A stretch of DNA of 52,970 nt from an uncultured Gammaproteobacteria bacterium (lineage in GTDB: Bacteria; Pseudomonadota; Gammaproteobacteria; Steroidobacterales; XN24). A model generated the notes under the pieces. It was not told the origin of the DNA. It saw only the letters and a program-made list of their open reading frames with translations, and did not search any database. Both the position numbers and the translations under genes were made by a program. Shown here in pieces: positions 1 to 9,639 of this stretch (the first letter of the stretch is position 1; each line of letters starts with the position of its first letter). Where the stretch lies: NCBI GenBank assembly GCA_937924335.1, contig CALDWW010000049.1:1-52970 (forward strand), given 5' to 3'.

Positions 1-1365
1 GGCCACGTCGAGATACAGGCGGAATCCGTCCAGCCTGTCTATCAGCTGCCGACCTTTGGGTGTCGCGGCCTTCAACAGGAAGTGGAACAGGATGAGCCCG
101 GCAGCCGTGAGCGCCAGCACGACGATGGCCGCTGGAGACAAACCCCGGGTCAGGACGACCAGCCCCGCGGTCAGGACGGCCACCGCCGCCGCGGGGACGA
201 GCAGCACGGAGTTGGTGTAGAAATAGACCTTCTCGTAGTCCAGCCGCAGAGCGCGCCGGTGGGCCTTGCGGGCGCCGCCGATGACCTTGTGGTTGGCGTC
301 ATCCAGCTCGATCACCGCACCCTTGCTGAAGAGCTGTTCCAACAGCACTCTCTCGCCAGCGGCGAGCGTTGCCGGATCGCCCGATTTCTTCAACAGCGTG
401 TAATCCCCGTGCCGCTCACTGATCTGCAGATGACCGTTCACAGCAAGGTTGACGACGGCCGTCGTGAAAGCGCGATCGTCGTAGCCCATCTCGCGTATGA
501 ATCGCGCCGAAGCCGGCGAGAAACCCTGCGGAGGCTCGTAATGAGGAAAGACCACGCCGGGCTCCGGGTCGCGGCCATAGCGTAGCCAGGCAACATAGAG
601 ATAGGCGATGATCAGTCCGAACCCGGCCAGTGCGATGAGCAGACCCCGATTGTCTCTGAGCAGCCATTTCAACCTCTGCCAGGCATCCGGCTCACTGATG
701 TGTCCCTTTGGCCAGCTCACGACGATGGTCAGGCCTTCCTGCGATCGCATCGGCCCGACGGTCTCGATGACGACCTGACCGCGGGTGACCTCGCTCACGG
801 CATTGCGTGCCGTACTGCCCACCACACCGGTGTAGGCCGCTGCCGCCACGCCTTCTCCGGAGACACCGTCCGGCAGGGTGACGACGGCGCGGGCCACGTC
901 GATGGGGAACGCCCAGCCGTTGCCGGTGACGTTCCAGTACAGCTCATCGTGGTCCTCGAAGAAGCCCAGCTGGCGGTGGGTCCTGTAGGTGATCGCGTAT
1001 TCGTACACACCGGGATCGAGATAAAGGTCGGACCGCCCGGCGTAGACACGCACGCCATTGGCATGTTTCTCCGCCTTCCAGGCCTCGGGCATGCCGTCAC
1101 GGGTGACGGAGACGACTTCAAAATCGACCCGGTAGCGGTTGCCGAACCGATCCTTGTAATCGGTCGGGAAATCCCGGTAGATGCCCCGGCGGATGTTGGC
1201 CCCCTCCGTCCGGACCCGGATCTGCTCGGCGACGCTCATGCTGCCGTCGACGTTGACGGTGATGTCGCTCTGATACGCCAGGATGCGCTCGTCACCCAGC
1301 GCAGCCCCGGCAGCCAGGGCGCTGGCGATAACCAGGACGCAACTGGCCAGGACCGGAAAGCGCAT
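1..1365 (-). CDS. DUF2207 family membrane protein (3' end beyond window)
   Basis: Translating the minus strand from the ATG at 1363-1365 gives 455 uninterrupted codons running off the left edge. Residues 1-24 form a signal peptide. An extracytoplasmic beta-rich domain follows, with [19 protein letters not shown] near its start and the phrase RRGIYRDFP, both typical of DUF2207. A membrane segment lies around residues 239-259, then a cytoplasmic domain, then two hydrophobic segments around 380-430. The start lies 5 bases after the LemA stop codon, so the two are probably co-transcribed. LemA-DUF2207 pairs are common in Proteobacteria; their biochemical role is not established. The glycine-rich C-terminus usual for the family would lie outside the window. 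Confidence 0.85.
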   Translation of the reverse strand, partial: MRFPVLASCVLVIASALAAGAALGDERILAYQSDITVNVDGSMSVAEQIRVRTEGANIRRGIYRDFPTDYKDRFGNRYRVDFEVVSVTRDGMPEAWKAEKHANGVRVYAGRSDLYLDPGVYEYAITYRTHRQLGFFEDHDELYWNVTGNGWAFPIDVARAVVTLPDGVSGEGVAAAAYTGVVGSTARNAVSEVTRGQVVIETVGPMRSQEGLTIVVSWPKGHISEPDAWQRLKWLLRDNRGLLIALAGFGLIIAYLYVAWLRYGRDPEPGVVFPHYEPPQGFSPASARFIREMGYDDRAFTTAVVNLAVNGHLQISERHGDYTLLKKSGDPATLAAGERVLLEQLFSKGAVIELDDANHKVIGGARKAHRRALRLDYEKVYFYTNSVLLVPAAAVAVLTAGLVVLTRGLSPAAIVVLALTAAGLILFHFLLKAATPKGRQLIDRLDGFRLYLDVA

Positions 1366-1370
1366 GGGCC

Positions 1371-1928
1371 TCACGAATCCATCTCGACCCGAGGCGCCAC
1401 GCGGACATGTTCACCGTCAGGTTCGAAGAACTCGGCCACATGAAACCGGAACGGGCGCGCCACCAGTACGTCCGGGACCGTCTCGATGCGGGTGTTGTAG
1501 ATCCGCACGGCGCCGTTGTAGAAGCGCCGCGCGTACTGGAGATGATCCTCTACCTCAACCAGCTGCGCCTGCAGGTCGAGAAAATTCTCGTCCGCCTTGA
1601 GATCGGGGTAGTCCTCGGCCAGCGCGATCAACCTGTGCAGACCCGCCTGCATCTCGTCCTCGATGCGCGCCTTGTCAGCCAATGCCGGTGACGCCTCGCT
1701 GCGAGCGCGCAACTCGGTGACCGCGGTCAGCGTGGCTTTTTCATAGGCTGCGTAGGCCTTGACCGCCTCTACCAGTCGCGGCACCAGGTCGTGGCGACGG
1801 GTGAGTTGGACGTCGATATCGCTCCAGGCAGACCGCACCTGGTTCCGCTCGCGGATCAGGCGGTTGAATATCAGGATCGCGAAGACTATCAGCAGTCCGA
1901 AAATGATCAGGAGAATTGTTCCGGTCAT
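1371..1928 (-). CDS. lemA: LemA family protein
   Basis: 185 residues from the ATG at 1926-1928. An N-terminal hydrophobic segment (about residues 2-22, [16 protein letters not shown]...) is followed by the LemA hallmark region with [20 protein letters not shown] and [19 protein letters not shown]. The family is a helical bundle with an N-out membrane anchor. The open frame continues further upstream, but the chosen Met begins the family-typical N-terminus and the size is normal for LemA. DUF2207 follows immediately downstream. The function is unknown beyond an association with membrane or envelope proteins. Confidence 0.9.
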   Translation of the reverse strand: MTGTILLIIFGLLIVFAILIFNRLIRERNQVRSAWSDIDVQLTRRHDLVPRLVEAVKAYAAYEKATLTAVTELRARSEASPALADKARIEDEMQAGLHRLIALAEDYPDLKADENFLDLQAQLVEVEDHLQYARRFYNGAVRIYNTRIETVPDVLVARPFRFHVAEFFEPDGEHVRVAPRVEMDS

Positions 1929-2049
1929 CCCGCGCCGTCCTCCCCGTTTGAGCAGCGCTGAGTATACCGGCCGACTGGCAATCCAGCCCGCTGCGACCGT
2001 TTGCCGGTATGTGGCATCTTTATCAGGAAACCAACTCGAGGGAGTGATC

Positions 2050-2964
2050 ATGCGTACAACCCCTGCCCGTCGCCTGAGAGCGGCGACCCTTGGACCGATC
2101 CTGCTCGGCCTGCTCTGCCAGGTCTCGCTGCCGGCACAGGCAGACAGTCCTGCCGCCCGGCTCGATTTCACCATGGGTCCACGCGGGCATCTGCTGATGC
2201 CGGCCATTATCAACGGCAGCGCGCAGGGAACGTTCGCGCTGGACACCGGCGCCTCGAGCACGGTCATCACACCTGAGTTCGCCGCCAGGGTCGATTCACT
2301 GAAGCGTGGCGAATCTGCGCACGCCATCGGCGCCCACTCGACCACCAGCGTCGAGATTGTGAGGCTCGAGTCTCTTCGACTCGGCGAGCTGGACATCGGC
2401 GAGGGTCGGGCCGTCATCATGGATCTGTCGCACGTCAACGGACCGGACATGACGCTCGACGGCATCGTCGGCAATAACTACCTCGACCAGTTCGACGTCG
2501 TGATCGATCTGGCTGACTCCGAGGCCATTCTTCTGCAGCGCGGCAGCCTGTCGCAGTCGGCCGACGGCTTCGTGACGTCGGTAGCCATCGGCGACGGCCA
2601 CGGCAAGCTGATCTACCTGGACATCATGCTGAATGGTCAACTGATGAAGGCCATCCTCGACACGGGTTCCGGCCGCAGCATCATCAACTCGGCAGGCGCG
2701 CGGGCCCTGGGCGCCGAATTCGCCCCCCACGAGACCGCTGCAGACGGACACCCGGGCGGGCACCGCCTGCTGGCGAGGATAGACGACGTATCGATCCGGC
2801 TGGGAGACGCCACGCTGACCCACGACTCATCACTCGAGGTCAGGGACCTGAGCGTATTCTCCAGTGTCGGAAGCGATGACGAACCATTTGTGTTGATAGG
2901 GACCGACCTGCTCAACGACCGTCGCGTGGGTATCGACTATTCCGCCCGGCGCCTGTATCTCTAG
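2050..2964 (+). CDS. retropepsin-like aspartic protease, two DTG motifs
   Basis: 304 residues from the ATG at 2050, which has a GAGGGAG ribosome site just upstream. The longer open frame overlaps the lemA promoter side and is not needed. A signal peptide (about residues 1-31, ending near AQA-D) implies a periplasmic protein. Two aspartyl-protease signatures are visible: ALDTGASSTVI near residue 65 and ILDTGSGRSII near residue 203. The chain therefore looks like two fused retropepsin-like lobes, resembling a pepsin-style pseudo-dimer rather than a one-motif homodimer. The stop codon overlaps the stop of the convergent DUF2955 gene in a shared CTAG. The substrate is unknown. Confidence 0.8.
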   Translation: MRTTPARRLRAATLGPILLGLLCQVSLPAQADSPAARLDFTMGPRGHLLMPAIINGSAQGTFALDTGASSTVITPEFAARVDSLKRGESAHAIGAHSTTSVEIVRLESLRLGELDIGEGRAVIMDLSHVNGPDMTLDGIVGNNYLDQFDVVIDLADSEAILLQRGSLSQSADGFVTSVAIGDGHGKLIYLDIMLNGQLMKAILDTGSGRSIINSAGARALGAEFAPHETAADGHPGGHRLLARIDDVSIRLGDATLTHDSSLEVRDLSVFSSVGSDDEPFVLIGTDLLNDRRVGIDYSARRLYL

Positions 2965-4079
2965 CCAGCCGTCTGCGGCGAGGCACGTTCGGCGTCCGCT
3001 GCACTCTGGGTCGCGGCCGCCGTGCGCTTGCGTTGGCCGCTAAACAGATCGAACAGGAACATGGCGCCGATGCCGTAGACGGTGACTACCAGCATCAGGA
3101 AGATCCGCAGGCTGAACTGGAAGTTGGCGGTCGATGTGGGGGCGACTGCGGGCCCTAGGATGACAAGCAGCGTCACCAGCGCATACGACCACATCGGACC
3201 GTCGGCGGCCAGGCCTTTGCCGGCAAACACCCGTCGCCCCAGGAACAGCGAGGCGATGAGGATACCCAGGACATAGACAATCAGTGACGGCCAGATACGC
3301 AGCGTGACCCAGATGAGCAGGGCCGCCAGCCCGCCGATGAGCGTGGACAACAGCATGGATCGGGCGGCCTGGGCGCTGCCACCGACATTGGCCTGCTGCC
3401 CCAGCGTCATGGACTTGATCAGGACCACCATGTACTTGGAGGTCTCCGGGGCCATCAGGAAGTAGAGCAGCACAGGGAATGTCACGAATAGAGCTCGCAG
3501 GGCCGCGAAGACGGCTGCGCGCGGATCCGGCTTCGGCGCCGCCGCTTTGGCCGCCCGCATCGCAGCCACCTGTGCCTTGGTCTCATGAGGCTCCGGGAAG
3601 ATGGCATAGGCGATCCAGACGAACAGCATGCAGCTGGCGCCGGACTTGACCAGCGATGCGGTGATCAACACGGCGGCTGTGACCGACTCGGAACCCAGCG
3701 CCGGGACGACGGCGAGGCCGAGGCCCATGAAACCGGCAATGATGGGATTCCCGCCGCGGGCTGCGTAGTGGAAGATCCCGAACAGCCCCAGCCCGATAAG
3801 GATGACGCCGGCGAACGGCCACTCGTGGATCGGCACCAGCAGCAGCAAGCCGATACCGAGGGACACGGCCAGCATCAGCACGAACGAGAAACCGGCCTTC
3901 AGCGTCGGTGCCGGGAACGGCAGGGCCAGGATGGTAGCGGCGAGAACCGCTGACAGGAAAGCCGCGTTCCATCCTGCCAACTCTCCGAACAGCAGCGCCA
4001 GCGTGGTGCCGGTCGCCAGCCGCAGGGCCCGGCGCTGGTACAGCGTGGCGCCGGTGTCAGAGGTGCTCGCTGCGCTCAC
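2961..4079 (-). CDS. DUF2955 (FUSC-like) inner-membrane transporter component
   Basis: 372 residues with a GTG start at 4077-4079, 4 bases after the HlyD stop. About ten hydrophobic segments come in two blocks separated by a hydrophilic stretch around residues 165-195 (AAMRAAKAAAPKPDP). This layout matches DUF2955 proteins, related to the FUSC/AaeB aromatic-acid exporters, which are normally encoded beside an HlyD-type adaptor. With the two genes upstream it would form a tripartite exporter: inner-membrane DUF2955, periplasmic HlyD and outer-membrane NodT. Substrate cannot be told from sequence. The family call rests on recall of pattern and context, not on an alignment. Confidence 0.72.
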   Translation of the reverse strand: MSAASTSDTGATLYQRRALRLATGTTLALLFGELAGWNAAFLSAVLAATILALPFPAPTLKAGFSFVLMLAVSLGIGLLLLVPIHEWPFAGVILIGLGLFGIFHYAARGGNPIIAGFMGLGLAVVPALGSESVTAAVLITASLVKSGASCMLFVWIAYAIFPEPHETKAQVAAMRAAKAAAPKPDPRAAVFAALRALFVTFPVLLYFLMAPETSKYMVVLIKSMTLGQQANVGGSAQAARSMLLSTLIGGLAALLIWVTLRIWPSLIVYVLGILIASLFLGRRVFAGKGLAADGPMWSYALVTLLVILGPAVAPTSTANFQFSLRIFLMLVVTVYGIGAMFLFDLFSGQRKRTAAATQSAADAERASPQTAG

Positions 4080-4083
4080 CGGG

Positions 4084-5253
4084 TCAGTACAGGTAGGTCA
4101 GATAGCTCAACAGGCGGATGTAGAGCCGGCCGAGCGTGTTCATGATCGGATGGGGCCCCGTGTAGACGATCACCGTGACCTGCGATCCGACGCGGATGCC
4201 GTGCCCTTCCCTGAGCACCGACTCATCCAGGTCGACCAGCACCGGGAAGCGCTGCGCATCACGCAGCCAGTTTTGGTCATTCTCGATCGTGGGTAAGGTG
4301 CCGAGCGAGTCATCCCCGGTCGACACACCATATCCGACACTCCGCACCTTGCCCGTGAAGACTCTGCCCGGCCGAACATCGAGCACGAAATCCACCGGGT
4401 CGCCCGGCTCCAGGTTGCCCAGATTGTTCTCGGTCAGGTCGGCCTGGATCCAGATGTCATGGATGGCCACGAACGTCATCAGCGGCTGGCCGGCCTGAGC
4501 GAAATTACCGGTGTCGACGCTGACGTTCGTCACCAGGCCCCGTTCCGGGGCGACGATCGTGGTCCGGTCGAGATTGATCTTGGCCTGATCGAGGGCCGCC
4601 CGCGCCGCCCGCAGCCGGGGATTGTCGTCACCCATGGGGCCCAGCTGCAGCCGCGCCTTCTCCAGCTCAGCCTCCGCCGCCTCTACCCGGGCCCTGGCGC
4701 CCTCCAGCGTCGCGACCGCCGAATCGAGACGTCGCTGGGAGACCGCTCCCGGGTCTTCATCGAATATGTTCTGAAGGCGGCGGAAATTCTTCCGGTCCCT
4801 CTCCAGGTCGGCCTGCGCAGACTTCAGATTCGCTTCCGCCGACACAAGACCCGCGAAGGCGGCATCGATCTCCTGCTGGGTCGCCCGCAAGTCGGCCTCG
4901 GCCGACGCCTGCGTGAGTGCGTACCGCGACGAGTCGATCTGCAGCAATCGCTCGCCGGCTTCGACCAGCTGGTTGTTGCCCACGTCCACGGCGGCTACGG
5001 TCCCTGAGACCTCCGGCGCGATCGGCACGACATAGGCCTCTACCCGCGCCTGACTGGTGTACGGCGCGACCCGGTCGCCGATGATGTACCAGACGATCAA
5101 TACCGCGCAGATCGCCAGAACGACCAGGGTCCAGTGCCGCACCGGATCCCGCGCCGCACCCTCCTCCGGTGACTCCTGCTTTTGCGCCGCCGGCTCCGCG
5201 GGGGTCGTTTCCGGTGCCGGCGTCTGTGCCGCAGATTGCTTCTCTTCAGGCAT
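4084..5253 (-). CDS. HlyD/EmrA-type membrane fusion protein
   Basis: 389 residues. A Pro/Glu/Ala-rich cytoplasmic tail (1-38) is followed by one membrane anchor (about 41-61, WTLVVLAICAVLIVWYIIG). Next come a biotinyl-lipoyl-like half (VVPIAPEVSGTVAAVDVGNN), a long alpha-helical coiled-coil hairpin (about 110-215), the second lipoyl half (IVAPERGLVTNVSVDTGNFA) and a beta-barrel domain. This is the classical adaptor linking an inner-membrane pump to an outer-membrane channel. It sits between the outer-membrane factor and DUF2955, in the same direction with short gaps (24 and 4 bases), so a three-gene efflux operon is likely. Confidence 0.9.
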   Translation of the reverse strand: MPEEKQSAAQTPAPETTPAEPAAQKQESPEEGAARDPVRHWTLVVLAICAVLIVWYIIGDRVAPYTSQARVEAYVVPIAPEVSGTVAAVDVGNNQLVEAGERLLQIDSSRYALTQASAEADLRATQQEIDAAFAGLVSAEANLKSAQADLERDRKNFRRLQNIFDEDPGAVSQRRLDSAVATLEGARARVEAAEAELEKARLQLGPMGDDNPRLRAARAALDQAKINLDRTTIVAPERGLVTNVSVDTGNFAQAGQPLMTFVAIHDIWIQADLTENNLGNLEPGDPVDFVLDVRPGRVFTGKVRSVGYGVSTGDDSLGTLPTIENDQNWLRDAQRFPVLVDLDESVLREGHGIRVGSQVTVIVYTGPHPIMNTLGRLYIRLLSYLTYLY

Positions 5254-5277
5254 TGTTTTTCAGATCTCGGTTGCTTG

Positions 5278-6945
5278 TCACCAATCGGGCTTGCGTCGCC
5301 GGTCGTTCGGTGCGGGATCGGTCGAGCCAGGCTCGAGGAGTTCACCCCAGTCCACCCGCTCACGCATCATTTCCTTGTTTTCATCGTCGACGAACTCCTC
5401 GCCGGCACGCATCTGCCAACCGCCCCCCAACGCCTTGTAGAGGTTGATGACGTTGGCAATGACGGCGCCCTGATTGGCGACGTAACGTTGCTGCTGGGTG
5501 AACAGTGACTGCTGAGCGTCGAGCACTCGCTGGTAGTCGGAAAAGCCTTCCTTGTACCTCAATGTGGACAGGTCCACGGACCGCCTGGCTGCCTCCACGG
5601 ATTGGCCAAGTATCACGCCCTGCTGCAAGCCCCTGACGTAGGCCACCATGGCGTCCTCCACCTCCTGGGCAGCCGCCAGGACCGTGTCCTGGTAACTGAT
5701 CAGCAATTGCTGCAGGCGGGCGTCCTGGACCCGGACATTGTTCTTGATGCGACCGTAATTGAGGATGTTCCAACTGAATGCAGGGCCACCCTGAAAGACC
5801 AGGCTATCCGAACTGAAAAGCTCTCCCGCTCCGGAATCTCCTGTTCTCGTCGTGTCCGTGCCATCGGCAGCCGACAGACCGACGGAACCCGCAAGCGTGA
5901 AGCTGGGGTAGAGATCCGCTTCGGCGACACCAATCAGCGCACTCTGCGCCGCCGCCTGCAGCTCGGCCCTCCTCACGTCAGGACGCCGTCTCAGCAAGTC
6001 CGCCGGCACCCCGGTGGTGATCTCACCGGGTGGAGATGGAATGTCGCCCTCCGGGCCGAGCACATCTGCCAGATCTCCTGGCGAACGGGACAACAGCGTA
6101 CTCAAGGCATTCCTGGCCTGGTAGAGACTCGTCTCGAACTCGGGGATGGTCGCCTGGGTACTCAGCAGCAGTGTCTTGGCCTGCTGCACGTCCAGTTCGT
6201 TGACGTCGCCGAATCGGAACCGTACCTGGGTGATGTCCAGGCTGCGCTGTTGCAATACGACGTTTTCGCGAGCCACCCGGAGCTGTTGCTCGGCAATGCG
6301 GATCGCATTGTAGGTCTGCGCCACTTGGGAGGTCAGCAGCACCAACGCATTGTCATAGTTGGCGACCGAGGCGGCCAGGTTGGCGTCGGCGGCCTCAATG
6401 CCGCGGCGGAACCGGCCCCAGAAGTCCATCTCCCAGGAGACGTCTGCGCCCAGATCGTACTGCCAGTAATTCAGGTCGCCTGCCACGGTATTGGCACCGC
6501 TCTCGCTGGCGGAGACACGGGTGACGCCGCCGCGACCGCGCTGCAGCTGGGGATACTGGCTGCCCACGGCAATACCCAACTGGGCGCGTGCCTCCAGGAC
6601 CCTGAGCCCGGCGACCTCCAGGCTGTAGTTCTGCTGATAGGCCGTCCGGATCAGGCGATCCAGGACCGGATCTTCGAAGACCTGCCACCACTCGACCAGT
6701 TCCAGCGGTTTGGCCTGCAGGCCACCGCCTGTGCCCTGATCCCAGGTCTCCTCCACGGGTGATTCGGGCGGCGCAAAGTCAGGACCGACGTTGGTGCAAC
6801 CACCGATCGCCAAGCCACAAAGCAGGAGACCGTACCAAGGGGCTGCTGTGATTCCGGCTGGCGCCTCGCGCCATGCTCTGCCGCAGGCAGGCACAGCGAC
6901 GACTATGCCGCTAGCGCAGAGCCGGCACCACCTGATCAGGCGCAC
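5278..6945 (-). CDS. NodT/OprM-type outer-membrane efflux lipoprotein
   Basis: 555 residues if the GTG at 6943-6945 is used, with an AAGGGA ribosome-site-like stretch about 8 bases upstream. The lipobox LAIGGC places the lipidated cysteine near residue 50, followed by TNVGPDF, typical of the NodT family. The N-region before it is unusually long (about 36 residues), so a start further downstream is possible, though no better start codon stands out. Two OEP repeats are visible (around 80-290 and 310-520), with VLEARAQLGIAVGSQYPQL and the later QQSLFTQQQRYVANQGAVIANVI region typical of TolC-like channels. It heads the efflux operon with HlyD and DUF2955. Confidence 0.88.
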   Translation of the reverse strand: MRLIRWCRLCASGIVVAVPACGRAWREAPAGITAAPWYGLLLCGLAIGGCTNVGPDFAPPESPVEETWDQGTGGGLQAKPLELVEWWQVFEDPVLDRLIRTAYQQNYSLEVAGLRVLEARAQLGIAVGSQYPQLQRGRGGVTRVSASESGANTVAGDLNYWQYDLGADVSWEMDFWGRFRRGIEAADANLAASVANYDNALVLLTSQVAQTYNAIRIAEQQLRVARENVVLQQRSLDITQVRFRFGDVNELDVQQAKTLLLSTQATIPEFETSLYQARNALSTLLSRSPGDLADVLGPEGDIPSPPGEITTGVPADLLRRRPDVRRAELQAAAQSALIGVAEADLYPSFTLAGSVGLSAADGTDTTRTGDSGAGELFSSDSLVFQGGPAFSWNILNYGRIKNNVRVQDARLQQLLISYQDTVLAAAQEVEDAMVAYVRGLQQGVILGQSVEAARRSVDLSTLRYKEGFSDYQRVLDAQQSLFTQQQRYVANQGAVIANVINLYKALGGGWQMRAGEEFVDDENKEMMRERVDWGELLEPGSTDPAPNDRRRKPDW

Positions 6946-7056
6946 TTGCGAATCCCTTGTCCCACTCTCCCCCCGATGCCTCTGCCCGATTCTGCCCCGG
7001 ACCGTCCGGCTGCACCGTTACGATCTCTGTGGCAATCCGTTTGTCGCGCCGGCAAA

Positions 7057-7065
7057 TGATATATT
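7057..7065 (+). promoter_or_regulatory. possible extended -10 element for the M20-like gene
   Basis: TGATATATT (TGn followed by TATATT) lies in the divergent gap between the efflux operon and the M20-like gene, 38 bases before the ATG at 7104. No convincing -35 hexamer was seen at standard spacing. Confidence 0.3.
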
Positions 7066-7103
7066 CGCTCGTCTCCAGCCATCGGCACAGGAGCCGCCGA
7101 AGC

Positions 7104-8702
7104 ATGCGCCAGTTTATACAACATCACCGCCGACAGTCGTACCTGATGACGCTCTCTCTGGTCGCGATCCTCGTCTGGCCCGGTTTCACAACTGACGCAG
7201 CTGCCGACGACGCGTCGGGATCGATCCGGCCCCGATTCGAGGTGACGACGGAGGAGGCATTCGATACCGACACCGTCCCACCGTATGCGGGGCAGCATGA
7301 CGAAGTCTATGCGCACATCGATCGGAACCTGGACGAGCATGTACGACATATTCAGCGCTGGATCCGCCAGCCGTCGATCAGCCCGCTGGGGATCGGCATC
7401 GACGAGATGGCGGAACTCGTGCGCCGGGACTTCGTCGACATGGGTTTCTCGGAGGCGGAGCTGGTGCCTACCGATGGCAATCCCGGCGTGTGGGGTTACT
7501 ACGATGCCGGTGCGGACAAGACCCTGATGGTCTACATGATGTATGACGTCCAGCCGGTGGACCCGGAGGACTGGCGAACGCCGCCGTTCGAAGCCAACCT
7601 GGTTGAGACAGACAAGGGCATCGTGCTGATGGCGCGGGGCGCGACCAACCAGAAGGGTCCCCAGCGGGCGTTTCTGAACGCGCTGGACTCCATCATCGCG
7701 GTCACCGGGAATCTGCCCGTCAACGTCATGATCACGGCCGAGGGCGAGGAAGAGATCGGCTCCCCCCACTATCCGCAGATCGTGACTGCCTACGAAGACC
7801 GCCTCAAGGCCGCGTCCGGCGTCCTGTTTCCGATGAACGGCAAGAGCGGTGGTGGCAGCATCATGATGAATCTGGGCGTCAAGGGCATCATCTACTGGGA
7901 ACTCGAATCCACCGGTGGCGACTGGGGTGGGCCGAAGAACAATGAGATCCACGGTTCCTACAAGGTGATCGTGGACGCGCCGGCGCTGCGCCTTGTACAG
8001 GCCATCGCCTCGATGACGAGCGCGGACGGCAACACGATCCTGGTCCCCGGGTTCTACGACGGCATCATCCCGCCGACGGCCGAACAGCAACGACTGATCA
8101 ACGGCATGCTGGCGGTGTGGGACGACACCGGGATGCAGCGTTCGCTTGGTTTGGACAGATGGATCGATGGCCTCACCGGGCGCGACGCGATCCTCGAGTA
8201 TCTGTACATGCCGACCCTGAACGTAGACGGCATCTGGGGCGGCTACATCGAGGCCGGTACCAAGACAGTCCTGCCCCACAAGGCGACCGCAAAGATGGAT
8301 GCGCGCCTGCCGCCCGGCCTCGATCCGGACGCCACCCTGGCCAAGGTGCGCAAGCATCTCGATGAGCAGGGCTTCGACGACGTCGTCATCCGCAAGTTCG
8401 ACAGTTATCCGGCGGCGCACACCTCCATCGATGACCCGTTCGTGCAGGCCGCCCTCGCCGTGTTCAACAAGCGCGGGCATGAGGTCGCGGTGCGGCCGTG
8501 GCTCGGCGGTAGCGCGCCATTCTATCAGTTCACCGAGAGACTCGAACTGCCGCTGGTCTTTTCATCTCCCGGTCATGGGTCCGGTGCCCACGCCCCGGAT
8601 GAGTACATGCTGATCGATCCGGTCGAGGGTTCCGGCCTCAGCGGGCTGGACGAGGTCGAGAAGTACTACGTGGACCTGGTCTACGCTCTGGCCGGCCAGT
8701 GA
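7104..8702 (+). CDS. secreted M20-like (carnosinase-type) hydrolase with altered metal ligands
   Basis: 532 residues from the ATG at 7104, preceded by CAGGAG about 10 bases upstream. A signal peptide (about 1-34) implies export. The fold is M20/ArgE-DapE-carnosinase: MMYDVQPVDPEDW, then MARGATNQKGPQ, then TAEGEEEIGS, a dimerisation domain, and finally GHGSGAHAPDEY. Compared with active relatives (GHxDVQP, GRGxTDDKG), the first zinc-ligand His is Met, and the bridging Asp is Asn in ATNQKG. The next ligand Asp also seems to be Asn (FPMNGKSG). The general-base Glu pair and the last His are kept. It may be a zinc-poor or repurposed hydrolase. It stands alone, divergent from the efflux operon. Confidence 0.78.
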   Translation: MRQFIQHHRRQSYLMTLSLVAILVWPGFTTDAAADDASGSIRPRFEVTTEEAFDTDTVPPYAGQHDEVYAHIDRNLDEHVRHIQRWIRQPSISPLGIGIDEMAELVRRDFVDMGFSEAELVPTDGNPGVWGYYDAGADKTLMVYMMYDVQPVDPEDWRTPPFEANLVETDKGIVLMARGATNQKGPQRAFLNALDSIIAVTGNLPVNVMITAEGEEEIGSPHYPQIVTAYEDRLKAASGVLFPMNGKSGGGSIMMNLGVKGIIYWELESTGGDWGGPKNNEIHGSYKVIVDAPALRLVQAIASMTSADGNTILVPGFYDGIIPPTAEQQRLINGMLAVWDDTGMQRSLGLDRWIDGLTGRDAILEYLYMPTLNVDGIWGGYIEAGTKTVLPHKATAKMDARLPPGLDPDATLAKVRKHLDEQGFDDVVIRKFDSYPAAHTSIDDPFVQAALAVFNKRGHEVAVRPWLGGSAPFYQFTERLELPLVFSSPGHGSGAHAPDEYMLIDPVEGSGLSGLDEVEKYYVDLVYALAGQ

Positions 8703-8794
8703 TCCCCCGTCGTGGTCCCTGCCGGGACTGCCCTGACGAACGCCGCGCCGCTGCCATGCAATCAGTTGAAGTTTGACGAGAGGCTCCAGGTCCC

Positions 8795-9511
8795 GTGATA
8801 GAAAACGTCGTCATCGACACTCGCTTCCGCGGCCCGCCCGAATCCGGCAACGGCGGCTATGTCTGCGGCCTGCTCGGCCAGCACTATCCGGAAGGGGCGA
8901 CCGTCACACTGCGGAAACCACCGCCGCTGGGTGTCGAACTCGCGCTCACCGGTCATGGCGCCGGACATCTGCAGATGCATCTCGGAGACGAACTCATCGC
9001 CGAAGCGGAGCCAGGATCGCCGGAACTGGAGATCCCCGATCCGCCGGATTTCGACATCGCGGTCGAGGCAGCGAAGGGCTACGTGGGCTTCGTGGATCAT
9101 CACTTCACCGAGTGTTTCGTCTGCGGCACAGACCGCGGCCAAGGTGACGGGCTGCGGATCTACGCCGGCCCATGGAAGGATCGAGGGATGGTCGCTGCAC
9201 CATGGATCCCCGATGAGTCACTGGCTGACGATCAGGGCCTGGTCAGGCCCGAGTTCCTGTGGGCCGCGCTGGACTGCCCCGGGTATTTCTCGCTGCATAC
9301 CGATCGCCGACCCCAACTGATGCTGCTCGGTAGATTCACCGCCCGCGCCGTGCCCGTGATCCGCAGTGGTGAACGCTGTGTCGTCCTGGGCTGGGCATTA
9401 GGCGAGGACAAGCGTAAACGCTTCGCCGCAACAGCGTTGTTCTCGGAATCCGGAGCGCTCGCCGGTGTGGCCCGGGCCACCTGGATCGCGCTTGACCGCA
9501 CGCTCTGGTAA
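8795..9511 (+). CDS. hotdog-fold (thioesterase-like) protein
   Basis: 238 residues from the GTG at 8795; GAGAGG lies about 11 bases and CCAGG about 4 bases upstream. The central segment HFTECFVCGTDRGQGDGLRIYAG resembles the CFVCG turn that opens the second domain of some hotdog thioesterase-like proteins. The later GRFTARAVPVI and RCVVLGWALGEDKRKRFAATALF strands fit a hotdog sheet. No signal peptide or membrane segment is seen, so it should be cytoplasmic. Neighbours give no clear pathway. The fold is a fair inference; the acyl substrate is unknown. Confidence 0.6.
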   Translation: MIENVVIDTRFRGPPESGNGGYVCGLLGQHYPEGATVTLRKPPPLGVELALTGHGAGHLQMHLGDELIAEAEPGSPELEIPDPPDFDIAVEAAKGYVGFVDHHFTECFVCGTDRGQGDGLRIYAGPWKDRGMVAAPWIPDESLADDQGLVRPEFLWAALDCPGYFSLHTDRRPQLMLLGRFTARAVPVIRSGERCVVLGWALGEDKRKRFAATALFSESGALAGVARATWIALDRTLW

Positions 9512-9639
9512 GAACGCCATTCAAAGTGGCCGCCATGGTTTCCGGACAGATTCTGCCGTGACTGCCATGACGCGACGCATCAAGCGCTGCGCAGGTTTCG
9601 GGTCTATAGTGATTTGATATTCAAGAGGGAGGTCACAGC

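Noticed and set aside
5602..6762. 386-codon plus-strand open frame
   Set aside because: Antisense to the outer-membrane factor, without motifs or ribosome site; the minus-strand reading has clear OEP repeats.
7030..7045. Sigma-54-like string TGGCAA-TCCGT-TTGTC upstream of the M20-like gene
   Set aside because: The essential GC of the -12 box is GT, and no activator repeat is near; an extended -10 fits better.
6936..8480. Long open frame on the minus strand (about 514 codons)
   Set aside because: It lies fully antisense to the M20-like gene and overlaps the efflux operon start; its protein is low-complexity Arg/His/Asp-rich with no recognisable motif. It is an artefact of high GC.
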